NCBI RefSeq assembly: GCF_004104055.1
Contig: NZ_QOVJ01000006.1
Span: 62,001 to 126,000, forward strand
Length of the DNA: 64,000 nucleotides
Origin: Leeuwenhoekiella aestuarii
Lineage (GTDB): Bacteria; Bacteroidota; Bacteroidia; Flavobacteriales; Flavobacteriaceae
Reading direction: 5' to 3'
Positions 10,997 through 20,147 of the stretch are shown in pieces. The notes under the pieces are model-generated. The model saw nothing but the letters and a program-made list of their open reading frames with translations. It did no database searches and was not told the origin of the DNA. Numbering within the stretch: position 1 is the stretch's first letter; each line of letters begins with the position of its first letter. A program made the translations under genes and the position numbers.

Positions 10997-12366
10997 AATT
11001 CTGTTTCTATTGAAGATTCTACAGAATTTTTATGGATCAATTTTCGGCTTAAATAATTAAAACGAATATATAACAACACCGCCGAAGCACTGAGCCCGGC
11101 TAACAAACCGTACCAAATTCCCTGACTCCCCATCTGATCTGCCTGACCAAAATACCAAGCTACTGGAAAGCCTACTAACCAATAAGCAATAAAGCAAATT
11201 CCCGTCGGGATATTAACATCTTGCAAGCCACGGAGTGCACCTAAAATAACCACTTGCAAACCATCACTAAGCTGAAAAAGGGCGGCAACAATGAGCAATT
11301 GAGCTGCCAACGCAATGACCTCAATATTATCTAAATAGAACGTAGGTAGAATATCTTTGAGCAAAATAAAGCCTATTGCAAATACCGCCTCGATCAGAAA
11401 AACCTGTAAAAAGAGTGAAAATGCAATGCGGCGCATATTTTTATAATCAGATTTGCCTTTTTGATTTCCCACGCGAATGGTCGCAGTAACACCCAGCCCT
11501 ACAGCTATCATAAAAGTCATTGCAGCGAGATTTAGTGCAATTTGATTGGCTGCCTGAGCATTAGTCCCTAAAATTCCTGAAAGAAAAATACATGAAGTAA
11601 ATAACGAAACTTCAAACAGCATTTGCATAGCGGTAGGAAATCCCAGATCAAAAAGCTTCTTAAAAACAGGAAGTTGAAAAGCTTTGCGACGCGTCCAGAT
11701 AAAATAAGGCTTGAATTTGTTTTTTCGGCTTAGAATATAATAGAGCATCCACAGCATAAAAAACCGTGAAATGAGCGTTCCGTAAGCGGCACCTACTAAT
11801 TCCAGTCTTGGAAAAATCCAAAAACCATAAATAAGAATAAAGTTGAAAAACACATTCACTACATTAGAAACCAGTGTTGCATACATCGCATAGCGCGTGT
11901 TTGACAAACCGTCAGCAAACTGTTTGAATGCCTGAAAAACCATCAAAGGAATCAACGAAAATGCAACAATATCCATATACGGAATTGCAAGTTCTACAAC
12001 CTCAACCGGCTGATCGAGGTAATATAAGATAGGCTTAGCAAGAAGTAACAGAACAAAAAGTAAAATTCCGTTTAAAGCACACATCACGATACCGTGGTGA
12101 AAATAATTTCTTCCGGTTTGCACATCTCCTTTACCATCTGCTTCTGCGACTAATGGCGTAATTGCAAATGAAAAACCAATCCCTAGAGAAAGTGCAATAA
12201 AAATAAGACTGTTACCCAGTGAGACAGCTGCAAGTTGTGCAGGACCCAATCGCCCAACCATCAGGTTATCTGCAAGCGCAACCAGAATATGCCCCAGTTG
12301 GCCCAACATTACCGGATAGGCGATCTTCAAATTTTGACGGAATTCTTTAGTATAATCAGCTAACAA
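10993..12366 (-). CDS. MATE family multidrug efflux transporter (NorM-like)
   Basis: A 457-residue inner-membrane antiporter that expels cationic drugs or metabolites using Na+ or H+. Twelve hydrophobic segments can be traced. The N-terminal half holds PVMLGQLGHILVALADNLMVGRLG, and the second half repeats the pattern from FPTAMQMLFEVSLF; both are typical MATE halves. The first codon is TTG; no in-frame ATG lies upstream. It leads a coupled unit with the pentapeptide protein and DUF3820 gene. This context suggests a detoxification cassette, but the substrate is not known. Confidence 0.93.
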   Translation of the reverse strand: MLADYTKEFRQNLKIAYPVMLGQLGHILVALADNLMVGRLGPAQLAAVSLGNSLIFIALSLGIGFSFAITPLVAEADGKGDVQTGRNYFHHGIVMCALNGILLFVLLLLAKPILYYLDQPVEVVELAIPYMDIVAFSLIPLMVFQAFKQFADGLSNTRYAMYATLVSNVVNVFFNFILIYGFWIFPRLELVGAAYGTLISRFFMLWMLYYILSRKNKFKPYFIWTRRKAFQLPVFKKLFDLGFPTAMQMLFEVSLFTSCIFLSGILGTNAQAANQIALNLAAMTFMIAVGLGVTATIRVGNQKGKSDYKNMRRIAFSLFLQVFLIEAVFAIGFILLKDILPTFYLDNIEVIALAAQLLIVAALFQLSDGLQVVILGALRGLQDVNIPTGICFIAYWLVGFPVAWYFGQADQMGSQGIWYGLLAGLSASAVLLYIRFNYLSRKLIHKNSVESSIETEL

Positions 12367-12387
12367 AACAGCATTTTTTTAGGACTG

Positions 12388-12395
12388 CAAAAGTA
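12388..12395 (-). promoter_or_regulatory. Candidate -7 box for the MATE operon
   Basis: TACTTTTG on the minus strand matches TAnnTTTG. It would give a short leader of about 15 bases before the TTG start. The -33 element is not clear. Confidence 0.4.
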
Positions 12396-12489
12396 ATACT
12401 AAAGATTAAGACTCTTCTGATTTTAAAGGAAGCATTGCTCGTTAAGAATTTTGAATTTACAATGGCATTAACAGCGAATTTTTAGGGCG

Positions 12490-13095
12490 ATGCATAACTT
12501 TACCTTTCTTATGAAGTACATCGAAAATCTGGAACATAAAGACATCCCTCTAAGCATAGAAAAAGAAGCCAGAATTGCACTATCATACTACCCCCAGTTG
12601 GCTGATACTAATATCTCTTTAAAATTCAAAAACGATATTAAGAAATCTACTATGCAGGCTCAGCCTGTTTTTAAATCACTTTTAAGACCTAGAAAAAAGC
12701 GTGATTATGTGATCTTTATAAGCAAAAAGGTAAAGATTGAAGATGAAGCATTTAAAATTACCGATATTCCTTCTGACGTACTAATTGGATGGATTGGTCA
12801 TGAACTGGGTCACATTATGGATTACCGGGATCGCAGCAGCTTAGGCTTGATCTGGTTTGGATTAAAATACCTGTATTTCCCAAAATTTATTCGAGAAGCA
12901 GAACGTGCTGCAGATACCTTTGCTGTAGCCCACGGAATGGGAGAATATATTTTAAAGACTAAAGATTTTATTCTGAATCATGCGCACATATCAGAAATCT
13001 ATAAAGCCAGAATAAAAAGGCTTTACCTATCTCCAGAAGAGATTATGATACTTATTAATGAAAATAAAATACCCGAAGAAGAGCTAGAAAATTAA
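12490..13095 (+). CDS. Cytosolic zinc-metallopeptidase-like protein (HELGH)
   Basis: A 201-residue protein with a zincin motif HELGH at residues 104-108. About 28 residues later EAERAAD (136-142) follows, the place where M48/gluzincin-type enzymes carry the third zinc ligand and its Asp partner. There is no signal peptide and no real membrane span; a mildly hydrophobic loop (LIWFGLKYLYF) lies between the two motifs. It is shorter than typical M48 proteases, so this is a minimal or divergent member. A second ATG at 12511 is an alternative start. Its stop codon overlaps that of the convergent GH3-family gene. Confidence 0.7.
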   Translation: MHNFTFLMKYIENLEHKDIPLSIEKEARIALSYYPQLADTNISLKFKNDIKKSTMQAQPVFKSLLRPRKKRDYVIFISKKVKIEDEAFKITDIPSDVLIGWIGHELGHIMDYRDRSSLGLIWFGLKYLYFPKFIREAERAADTFAVAHGMGEYILKTKDFILNHAHISEIYKARIKRLYLSPEEIMILINENKIPEEELEN

Positions 13096-14621
13096 GCCTG
13101 CTCTTTTACAAATGCCTCCCACTCGGCAAACTTCTCTTCGTTCATTACTTTTTCCATTTTTACTTGTCCGCCTTTTTTCTTATTGGCGCCACTCCATTCG
13201 TAAAAAACATCAGGATTTACGGTGTTTACAAAAACACCTTTAAGCGCTTTACTGCGAGCTACCGCATAATTTTTATTGGCATCTTGTAAGCTTTTATCTA
13301 AGGCGTCAGCCAGCTCTTCATTAGAAACTGAAGTTTCGGTCCCTAAATACCAATAGTGATAAAACTCATCGTCTTCCGGATTACGCTTTGCAGCAATAGT
13401 AAACTCAGGTATTTTGATATCAAACTTTTCTTCCAACTCCTGTACAGCGGCTTCCATTTTATTTACCGAGAGTTGAGAACCCACGGTGTTCAGGAAAAAC
13501 TTAGTTCTACCTGTAATTTTTATTTCTGCTCTAGCTTTATCTGTAAAGGCAATCGTATCACCTATTAAATACCTCCACGATCCTGAAACCGTTGAAATGA
13601 TCAAAATATAGTCTTGATCTTCTTCTACGTCAGCCAAACTAACCACCGGCGCATCTTGTACGATTGAGCCATCCTCATTAATATAGTCAGGATTCATCGG
13701 TACAAATTCAAAATAGATTCCGTTATCTGTAACCAGTTTCATAGACTGGGTTTCAGGTCTAGCCTGAAATGCAATGAAACCTTCTGAAGCCAGATAGGTA
13801 TCAATTACAGTAATTGGTTTTCCTAGTAAAGCATTAAAGCTTTTTTCATAAGGCTGAAACGCCACCCCTCCTGAAGTATACACCTGAAGATTAGGCCAAA
13901 TCTCATGAATATTCTTAAGATCATGGTACTCAATGACTTTCTCTAGCATCAGCTCGATCCAGCTCGGAATTCCGCTTAAAGCACCAATATCCCATTCTTC
14001 AGCTTTCTCAGCAATATGTTGCACGCGTTCATCCCAATCTTCGATCTTCGCGATATCTTCACCCGGCTTGTAATACCCTCTAAACCAAAACGGAATATTA
14101 CTAGCGCTTATCCCACTAATTTCACCTTCCTCGTGACCATTTCGCTTTGCGAGATCTGTAGAACTTCCCAGCATCATAATTTCCTTTTCAAAGAAATCAG
14201 ACTCCAGATCAAAATGAGCCAATGCCCCTACTTGCTTAATACCGGCTGTACGAATAGCATCAACCATCTCGTCTGTTACAGGAATACGTTTACTGCTCTT
14301 GCCCGTGGTACCGCTACTTAACGCAAAATAATCTGGCGTTCCGGGCCACGTTACATCTACCTCGCCATCGTGTAATTTAGACCACCACTCTTCATTAAGA
14401 CTATTGTAATCAAAAAATGGAACTTCCTCTGCAAATGTTTTTGCTACATTCTCAGACTTTAAAATAGCATCAAAACCATAAAACAAACCAAACTGCGTAT
14501 TCTTAGCTTTTTCAAGCAATTTTTTAAGTACTTCTTCTTGCTCTTCTAAAGGATTAGATTCAGGGATTACTTTATCTGATATATCTATAATACCTTTTAT
14601 GAGTGCGCCTAAAATTGCCAT
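13092..14621 (-). CDS. GH3 auxin-responsive-promoter family acyl-adenylating enzyme
   Basis: A GH3-family protein of about 509 residues in the ANL (acyl-AMP-forming) superfamily. In plants GH3 enzymes join amino acids to jasmonate or auxin; bacterial substrates are unknown. The ATP-binding loop is visible as LSSGTTGKSSKRIP near residue 110. TYLASEGF and the acidic YLIGDTIAFTDK stretch fit the adenylate-binding motifs. The ATG at 14621 (MAILG) was preferred over the upstream in-frame ATG at 14651, because the latter sits in the T tract of the neighbouring gene's terminator. There is no signal peptide. A TAnnTTTG-like box overlaps that T tract. Confidence 0.85.
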   Translation of the reverse strand: MAILGALIKGIIDISDKVIPESNPLEEQEEVLKKLLEKAKNTQFGLFYGFDAILKSENVAKTFAEEVPFFDYNSLNEEWWSKLHDGEVDVTWPGTPDYFALSSGTTGKSSKRIPVTDEMVDAIRTAGIKQVGALAHFDLESDFFEKEIMMLGSSTDLAKRNGHEEGEISGISASNIPFWFRGYYKPGEDIAKIEDWDERVQHIAEKAEEWDIGALSGIPSWIELMLEKVIEYHDLKNIHEIWPNLQVYTSGGVAFQPYEKSFNALLGKPITVIDTYLASEGFIAFQARPETQSMKLVTDNGIYFEFVPMNPDYINEDGSIVQDAPVVSLADVEEDQDYILIISTVSGSWRYLIGDTIAFTDKARAEIKITGRTKFFLNTVGSQLSVNKMEAAVQELEEKFDIKIPEFTIAAKRNPEDDEFYHYWYLGTETSVSNEELADALDKSLQDANKNYAVARSKALKGVFVNTVNPDVFYEWSGANKKKGGQVKMEKVMNEEKFAEWEAFVKEQA

Positions 14622-14656
14622 GGTTTGGTTGTTAGTTCTGATTTCTATCAAAAATA

Positions 14657-14682
14657 AAAGACCTCGTGATAACGAGGTCTTT
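14657..14682 (-). terminator. Terminator of the M28 peptidase gene
   Basis: An 11-bp perfect stem (14657-14667 with 14672-14682) with a 4-base loop is followed on the minus strand by TTTTATTTTTG. It lies 27 bp after the peptidase stop. Confidence 0.88.
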
Positions 14683-14708
14683 ACTTAGTAGAAGTTTAAC
14701 AGCAAAAC

Positions 14709-16124
14709 TTATTTCTTAAGCGGTTGTCGGTTTGGTATTGCGGGTTTCACTCCATAAGTATCAAATAAGTAAACCAGGCTGGTCATTGTTGCAGCGCCTA
14801 ATTCTAATTCTCTTTTATTTACCGCATCAAAAGTATCATTACTCGCATGATGATGATCAAAATAACGCTGAGAATCAGGTCGTAATCCTGCAAGAACTGT
14901 ACCTTCTTCTTTTAATGGACCAACATCTGCACCGCTACCTCCTAATTCAAAAAAGTGGATCAAATAGGGTTTGAATAATGGAATCCAGCTTTGTACCTGA
15001 GCAAAGTTTGCCGCGTCTGCATCAAAAGAAAAACCTCTAGGTGTAAAACCACCGGCATCACTTTCTAAAGCAAAAACGTGCTTCTCCCCTTCTTCTTTAG
15101 CTACCTTAGCATATTCAGTACCGCCGCGCAGACCGTTCTCTTCATTCATAAAAAGCACCACACGAATACTGTGTTTTGGCTTATAGTTAGCTGCTTTCAT
15201 CAACCTTAAAACCTCCATACTTTGTACAACACCTGCTCCATCGTCATGGCTTCCGTCTCCCAAATCCCATGAATCTAAATGACCACCTACAACCATAAAT
15301 TCATTAGGTTTCTCACTGCCCGTGATCTCGCCAATCACATTAAAAGAAGGCACATCTTCTTCATAGTTTTTACAGTTCATTTTTAAATAAAACTGAGTCT
15401 TCTCATCTTTTTTAAGCATTTTACTTAAAAGCGCTGCACCATTAGTACTGATAGCAGCTGCCGGGATTCGCTGCTCGTTTGGCAAATCACCATAAGACAT
15501 CGCACCCGTGTGTGGCAGGTCATCCATTCTTAAATTCATAGATCGCACGATCACGCCTACCGCTCCATATTTTGCTGCTTCTTTAGCTCCAGAATAACGC
15601 TGATCCACACAACCACCATAGGCATTAAACGTCTGAATAAGGTCTGCCTGCATGGGGCGGTTGTAAAAAACAATTTTACCTTTAATTCGATCTTCACCGT
15701 ATTTAGCCAGATCATCCAGTCCTTGTACTTCGATTACTTCTGCAGTAATGCCAGAAGGTTTAGTTGCAATAGAACCTCCCAATGCGCAAATCGGCACATC
15801 TACTTTGGTGTCTACTCCTTCAATAAAAGCTTTTTCAGGAGCACCACGCTCCCATTTGGGAACCATTACAGGCTGCAACCATACTTTATCAAGGCCTATG
15901 CCCTCTAATTCTTCTTTAGCCCATTGTACAGCCTTTTCTGCTCCCGTGCTACCGCTTAGACGTGGTCCAATTTCATTAGACAAAGCATCAAGCCACTCAT
16001 AACTCTGACCGTCTAAAAGTGATAAATCATAAAAATTACGCAGTTGTACCGAGTCTTTTACAGTCTGTGCAGAAAGGACGTTTAGACTTAATAAGGCTAC
16101 GAGGAGTAGATAAATTCTTTTCAA
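14709..16124 (-). CDS. Secreted M28 family zinc peptidase
   Basis: Exported aminopeptidase/carboxypeptidase of 471 residues. A Sec signal peptide (about residues 1-19, ending LSAQ) is followed by a PA-type insert and then the di-zinc catalytic core. Likely zinc ligands are the His in VVGGHLDSWD, the Asp in HDDGAG, the Glu in NEENG (preceded by the general-base Glu), the Asp in ESDAGG, and a His in FDHHHASNDTF. No PKD or T9SS sorting domain follows, so it probably stays periplasmic. It is likely used for peptide scavenging. Confidence 0.92.
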   Translation of the reverse strand: MKRIYLLLVALLSLNVLSAQTVKDSVQLRNFYDLSLLDGQSYEWLDALSNEIGPRLSGSTGAEKAVQWAKEELEGIGLDKVWLQPVMVPKWERGAPEKAFIEGVDTKVDVPICALGGSIATKPSGITAEVIEVQGLDDLAKYGEDRIKGKIVFYNRPMQADLIQTFNAYGGCVDQRYSGAKEAAKYGAVGVIVRSMNLRMDDLPHTGAMSYGDLPNEQRIPAAAISTNGAALLSKMLKKDEKTQFYLKMNCKNYEEDVPSFNVIGEITGSEKPNEFMVVGGHLDSWDLGDGSHDDGAGVVQSMEVLRLMKAANYKPKHSIRVVLFMNEENGLRGGTEYAKVAKEEGEKHVFALESDAGGFTPRGFSFDADAANFAQVQSWIPLFKPYLIHFFELGGSGADVGPLKEEGTVLAGLRPDSQRYFDHHHASNDTFDAVNKRELELGAATMTSLVYLFDTYGVKPAIPNRQPLKK

Positions 16125-16194
16125 AATTTGTTGTGTTTTTTAGATGAACTTTAAAATTAAGATTCTATTACGGTATATGGTTTCATTAAACAAA

Positions 16195-16220
16195 AAAATC
16201 GCCTCAATTGAAGCGATTTT
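16195..16220 (-). terminator. Terminator of the PPK2 gene
   Basis: An 8-bp stem (16195-16202 with 16213-16220) with a partly paired inner loop is followed by T7 on the minus strand, 20 bp past the PPK2 stop. Confidence 0.8.
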
Positions 16221-16239
16221 ATGTTAAAGCTGAACTTAT

Positions 16240-17106
16240 TTATTCCGTTTCCAGTTGCTTGCGGTACGCATCAAGGTTATGCTTTGTTTTCGCATCTAGC
16301 TCCGGCTCTATAATATCTTTATATTCCGAAAGTTTTTCGAGTAATATATTAGCTAAAATCAAACGCGCAGTAGGCTTATCATCTGCAGGGATAATATACC
16401 ACGGGGCGTGAAATTTTGAAGTTTTATTAAGGGCATCTTCATAGCATTTCTGATATTCATCCCAGAGTTCGCGTTCTTTTAAATCTGCTGCAGAAAACTT
16501 CCAGTTTTTATTGGGTTTATTGAGACGACGCAGCAACCTGTTCTTTTGCTCTTCTTTAGAGAGATGCAAGAAGAATTTAAAGATGATGGTCCCGTTTTCA
16601 GCAATGTGCTTTTCAAAATTATTGATCTGCTCAAAACGCTTTTCCCAGAATGCTTCATCAATATCTGAAACACTATCAATTCCCGGAATGTTTTCGTTCA
16701 AAACATATTCCGGATGTACCCGTGTCACCAAGACGTTCTCATAATGGGTACGGTTAAAAATACCAAACTTGCCCCGAGCTGGTAATGCAATATAATGACG
16801 CCATAAATAATCGTGGCCCAACTCTAAACTTGTAGGAACTTTAAAACTATGAACAACAACACCGCGAGCGTTGAAGTTTTTAAAAACCTCCCGAATCAAA
16901 CTATCCTTCCCGGCAGTATCCATGCCTTGAATACAGATCAACGCGGCATATTTACCTTGCGCATACATGGCGTTTTGAATTTCTGCAATCTTTTTACTAA
17001 CCGAATCCAGCTCTTTTTCAAGTTCTTTTTTCTTACCGAAATCCTGATGGGTTTCCCGGTCTTTTAACTGAATAGGTTGTGTAATTTGATAATCTGAAGC
17101 TTTCAT
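16240..17106 (-). CDS. PPK2 family polyphosphate:nucleotide phosphotransferase
   Basis: A 288-residue cytosolic kinase that transfers phosphate from polyphosphate to nucleotides. Walker A is seen as GMDTAGKDS (near residue 60). Lid and Walker B parts follow in GIFNRTHYENVLV and the Arg-rich HLSKEEQKNRLLRRL. The N-terminal helix region with DFGKKKELEKEL fits single-domain PPK2. The exact class (ADP, GDP or AMP substrate) cannot be read off. It starts 55 bp after the sigma-54 activator gene without a terminator between, so it may be the last gene of that operon. Confidence 0.92.
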   Translation of the reverse strand: MKASDYQITQPIQLKDRETHQDFGKKKELEKELDSVSKKIAEIQNAMYAQGKYAALICIQGMDTAGKDSLIREVFKNFNARGVVVHSFKVPTSLELGHDYLWRHYIALPARGKFGIFNRTHYENVLVTRVHPEYVLNENIPGIDSVSDIDEAFWEKRFEQINNFEKHIAENGTIIFKFFLHLSKEEQKNRLLRRLNKPNKNWKFSAADLKERELWDEYQKCYEDALNKTSKFHAPWYIIPADDKPTARLILANILLEKLSEYKDIIEPELDAKTKHNLDAYRKQLETE

Positions 17107-17161
17107 AGTTGGTTATTTATGCGGTAATAGATATTAAAATTTTCAGAGGTTTTCATCAAAA

Positions 17162-18325
17162 CTATTTACTGGCAAAAAGTTTTACATCTTCTTCAGAGAC
17201 TTCACTTCCACCCAAAATAATTAAGCGCTCCACAACATTACGCAACTCTCTAATATTACCGGTCCAGTCGTACTCTTGTAATTTACTGATTGCCTTATCA
17301 GTGAAGTTTTTAACAGCAGTCCCTTGCTCTGTTGCTACCTTATTAGAAAAATGAGTTACTAGTAACGGAATATCGTCTCTACGATCATTTAATGCAGGAA
17401 CAGGTACTAAAATCACAGCCAGGCGATGGTATAAATCTTCTCTAAATTTACCCTCTGCTATTTCTTTCTTAAGGTCTTTATTGGTTGCCGCTAAAACACG
17501 AACATCTACTTTAATATCTTTATCACTACCCACACGAGAAACTCTATTCTCCTGAAGTGCACGTAGCACTTTGGCTTGCGCCGAAAGACTCATATCGCCT
17601 ATCTCATCTAGAAATATTGTTCCGCCATTAGCAGCTTCAAATTTACCGGCGCGATCTTTATTTGCTGAAGTAAAAGCGCCTTTCACATGACCAAAAAGTT
17701 CACTCTCTATCAATTCTGAAGGTATCGCAGCACAATTCACCTCAATCATAGGGCCTTTTGCGCGATCACTTTTCTCGTGAAGCCAATGCGCTACGAGTTC
17801 TTTCCCCGTTCCATTAGGCCCGGTAATGAGTACACGCGCTTCGGTGGGAGCTACTTTTTCTATAATATCTTTGATCTTGATAATGGCTTCGCTCTCACCA
17901 ATCATCTCATACTGCTTACTGACCTTCTTCTTGAGACGGGTATTTTCAACAACCAGATTCTTTCGGTCTAAAGCATTTCGAACCGTGTTTAAAAGTCTGT
18001 TGAGATCCGGTGGCTTTGAAATATAATCAAAGGCGCCCAAACGCATCGTATTTACAGCGGTATCCAGATCTCCGTGCCCCGAAATCATGACCATGGGTAT
18101 TTCAGGCTTTATCTTTTTTGTAGCTTCCAGTACCTCTACGCCATCCATCTTTGGCATTTTAATATCACAGAGAACAAGATCATAATCATTGTCTTTAATT
18201 TTCTCCATCCCTGCCAGACCGTCCTCAGCTTCCTCTACCTGATATTCTTTACTTTCCTCTGTAAGAATTTTAGTTAAAACCCTGCGGATGGCCGCTTCAT
18301 CTTCTATGATTAATATTTTTGACAT
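17162..18325 (-). CDS. Sigma-54-dependent response regulator lacking a DNA-binding domain
   Basis: A 387-residue two-component regulator. The receiver domain has the phosphoacceptor Asp54 (LVLCDIKMP) and conserved Lys104. An AAA+ sigma-54 activation domain follows, with Walker A GPNGTGKE (169-176), the sigma-54 contact loop GAFTSA (216-221), Walker B-type GGTIFLDEIGDM and a full C-terminal lid. NtrC-type proteins usually add a Fis-type helix-turn-helix. Here the protein ends about 20 residues after the lid (VSEEDVKLFASK). It presumably activates RpoN from solution or through a partner. No sensor kinase is next to it. Confidence 0.92.
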   Translation of the reverse strand: MSKILIIEDEAAIRRVLTKILTEESKEYQVEEAEDGLAGMEKIKDNDYDLVLCDIKMPKMDGVEVLEATKKIKPEIPMVMISGHGDLDTAVNTMRLGAFDYISKPPDLNRLLNTVRNALDRKNLVVENTRLKKKVSKQYEMIGESEAIIKIKDIIEKVAPTEARVLITGPNGTGKELVAHWLHEKSDRAKGPMIEVNCAAIPSELIESELFGHVKGAFTSANKDRAGKFEAANGGTIFLDEIGDMSLSAQAKVLRALQENRVSRVGSDKDIKVDVRVLAATNKDLKKEIAEGKFREDLYHRLAVILVPVPALNDRRDDIPLLVTHFSNKVATEQGTAVKNFTDKAISKLQEYDWTGNIRELRNVVERLIILGGSEVSEEDVKLFASK

Positions 18326-18327
18326 CT

Positions 18328-19215
18328 CTAAAATTTAAATTTGACACCGGTTCTAAAATAAAACGTATTGTCGCTATTTATCTTGTAAATATCGTCCCGG
18401 TTATTATTACGCAATCTAAAGTCATTATTTATTGAATGTGTTGCGTATGCATAATATAGCAAATGCTTTGTGAAAAAATGCTCATATCCTAAACCACCCA
18501 GAATAATCGTCATCGAAATATTTTCTGCTGTTTGATCATTTATAGTCATGTTGTTCTGAATGTTAGCAAAAAAGTTATCAAGTGTAACAAAAGCCTGTAA
18601 AGCATCTTTATGATCATCGTTTAAATAATGCCGAATATTTGTTTTAGGTACACCGAGGGTATAGGTCCAGTTGGGATGAAATTCCCGGTAATAATTAACT
18701 AACGGAAGCGGAAAGTTACGTCCCGGAGTAGTTGAATAATCAAGCCCAAAAATCCAGCGATATGGCTTTGTGGTAGAAGCATCTTTCATATCGTTTATTG
18801 CGTAAATCGAAGCCGTGTAAATCCAGTCATCACTAACCAAACTTCCGGCTAGATTTGAGTTTATACGTGCACCCGCTTTTACTCCAAAACGCCAGTTTTC
18901 TTTGGGCTTCCAAACATAACCCACGTAGCCAGAAATACGGTGTAATGAACTTACATCTTGAATGTTGAATCCTGCAGGAACCGCATCCTTTATATCAACG
19001 TTTACATTTCGGTATTCAAACCCGGCAACGATTATTTTATTCAAGTCTTTATCCAACGGAATAGGCACCTGCAACAAGGCCCTAAAACGTCCAACCGCAT
19101 TATCAGAATTACTAAAAGGGATATGCATATACTCTACCCGAGCGATATCTGTTGATTGTGCCTGAGCACTTAGTGCAAAAAGCACGGTAATACTAAAAAT
19201 GAGTTTCTTGATCAT
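18328..19215 (-). CDS. DUF6268 family outer-membrane beta-barrel protein
   Basis: About 295 residues. The ATG at 19215 was chosen because it gives a clean Sec signal peptide (IKKLIFSITVLFALSAQAQ) and lies just after the mscS stop; the in-frame ATG at 19260 would add a non-signal extension overlapping mscS. The mature part alternates aromatic and polar residues and ends in FYFRTGVKFKF with a terminal Phe, as outer-membrane barrels do. It matches DUF6268, whose function is unknown. It is sandwiched between mscS and the response regulator with gaps of 2-7 bp. Confidence 0.8.
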   Translation of the reverse strand: MIKKLIFSITVLFALSAQAQSTDIARVEYMHIPFSNSDNAVGRFRALLQVPIPLDKDLNKIIVAGFEYRNVNVDIKDAVPAGFNIQDVSSLHRISGYVGYVWKPKENWRFGVKAGARINSNLAGSLVSDDWIYTASIYAINDMKDASTTKPYRWIFGLDYSTTPGRNFPLPLVNYYREFHPNWTYTLGVPKTNIRHYLNDDHKDALQAFVTLDNFFANIQNNMTINDQTAENISMTIILGGLGYEHFFTKHLLYYAYATHSINNDFRLRNNNRDDIYKINSDNTFYFRTGVKFKF

Positions 19216-19222
19216 ATATATT

Positions 19223-20146
19223 TTAGGAGTCTGAAGAGTTTGTGCGGTAAAAATGTACATCTCGCTGTGGAAACGGAATTGTAATATTGTTTTTCCTGAA
19301 TTCTTGATCTATTCGAAACCGAATTTCACTTTTAATTCTAGGGTCTGAGAAGCTATCGTTAATAAAGAAATAAACACCAAACATTAAAGCTGAATCACCA
19401 AAATCTTCAAAAAGCACCGTAGGTTTAGGAGTTTTGAGAACCCCATTTTGTTGACCTGCACATTCTAATAAAATTTTACGAACCAAATTCGTATCGCTAC
19501 CATAAGCTACGCCAACTTTTACCGTTTCTCGCGTTGTGCGATGGTTCTGGGTGTAGTTGTAAACGATGTCACTTATGAAATGATGATTAGGCACAATGAT
19601 TACTTTATCATCGCGAGTAAGCGCTCTTGTAGTACGCAGCTTAATTTCAAATATGCGACCGACCTTACCATCAATTTCAACTACATCTCCTACAGATAAA
19701 GACTTGTCGATCATTATAAAAATTCCGCCAATAATATCAGTAAAAAGATCTTGCAACGCCAGACCAAGACCTACGAACAATGCTGCCGATGCGGTGAGCA
19801 AAACAGTCACATCAATACCCGATGCGCTCAGGGTGATAACAACAACGATAACATAAACGATGTAACGTATGAATTTGAAAATACTCTTAAACTTGAGCTC
19901 ATTCTCAAGATCCATTTTACGAGTAATCAAGCTTCGTATAAGCCTTAAGGCCGCTGTTGCAACTATAAATGACAACACAACCAGTAACAAATGGCCTACA
20001 GTAAAATCTATAGGTGTATTACCTGTTTTAAAATGAATACCGAGCTCGAGAAAATCCTGTATGGTTCCCCATATATTTTCTTCGAGGACGTCCTTTACCT
20101 TTTCGGCACTTTCCTTAACGGTTTCTTTTACTTCGTCTTGAATCAT
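19223..20146 (-). CDS. MscS-type mechanosensitive channel
   Basis: A 307-residue small-conductance mechanosensitive channel of the inner membrane. A short N-terminal region is followed by hydrophobic segments (LLLVVLSFIVATAALRLI, IRYIVYVIVVVITLSA). The pore-lining TM3 then carries the Gly/Ala pattern ALFVGLGLALQDLFTDIIGGI. A beta domain (SVGDVVEIDGKVGRI) and an alpha/beta C-terminal domain follow. Family members release solutes on hypo-osmotic shock. It is in the operon ABC ATPase - ABC permease - mscS - DUF6268 - response regulator. Confidence 0.93.
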   Translation of the reverse strand: MIQDEVKETVKESAEKVKDVLEENIWGTIQDFLELGIHFKTGNTPIDFTVGHLLLVVLSFIVATAALRLIRSLITRKMDLENELKFKSIFKFIRYIVYVIVVVITLSASGIDVTVLLTASAALFVGLGLALQDLFTDIIGGIFIMIDKSLSVGDVVEIDGKVGRIFEIKLRTTRALTRDDKVIIVPNHHFISDIVYNYTQNHRTTRETVKVGVAYGSDTNLVRKILLECAGQQNGVLKTPKPTVLFEDFGDSALMFGVYFFINDSFSDPRIKSEIRFRIDQEFRKNNITIPFPQRDVHFYRTNSSDS

Positions 20147-20147
20147 C

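Noticed and set aside
14622-14651. GH3-family protein starting at 14651
   Set aside because: That ATG lies in the T tract of the M28 peptidase terminator. The internal ATG at 14621 fits the family.
19216-19260. DUF6268 protein starting at 19260
   Set aside because: The extension overlaps mscS and would bury the signal peptide. The start at 19215 is cleaner.
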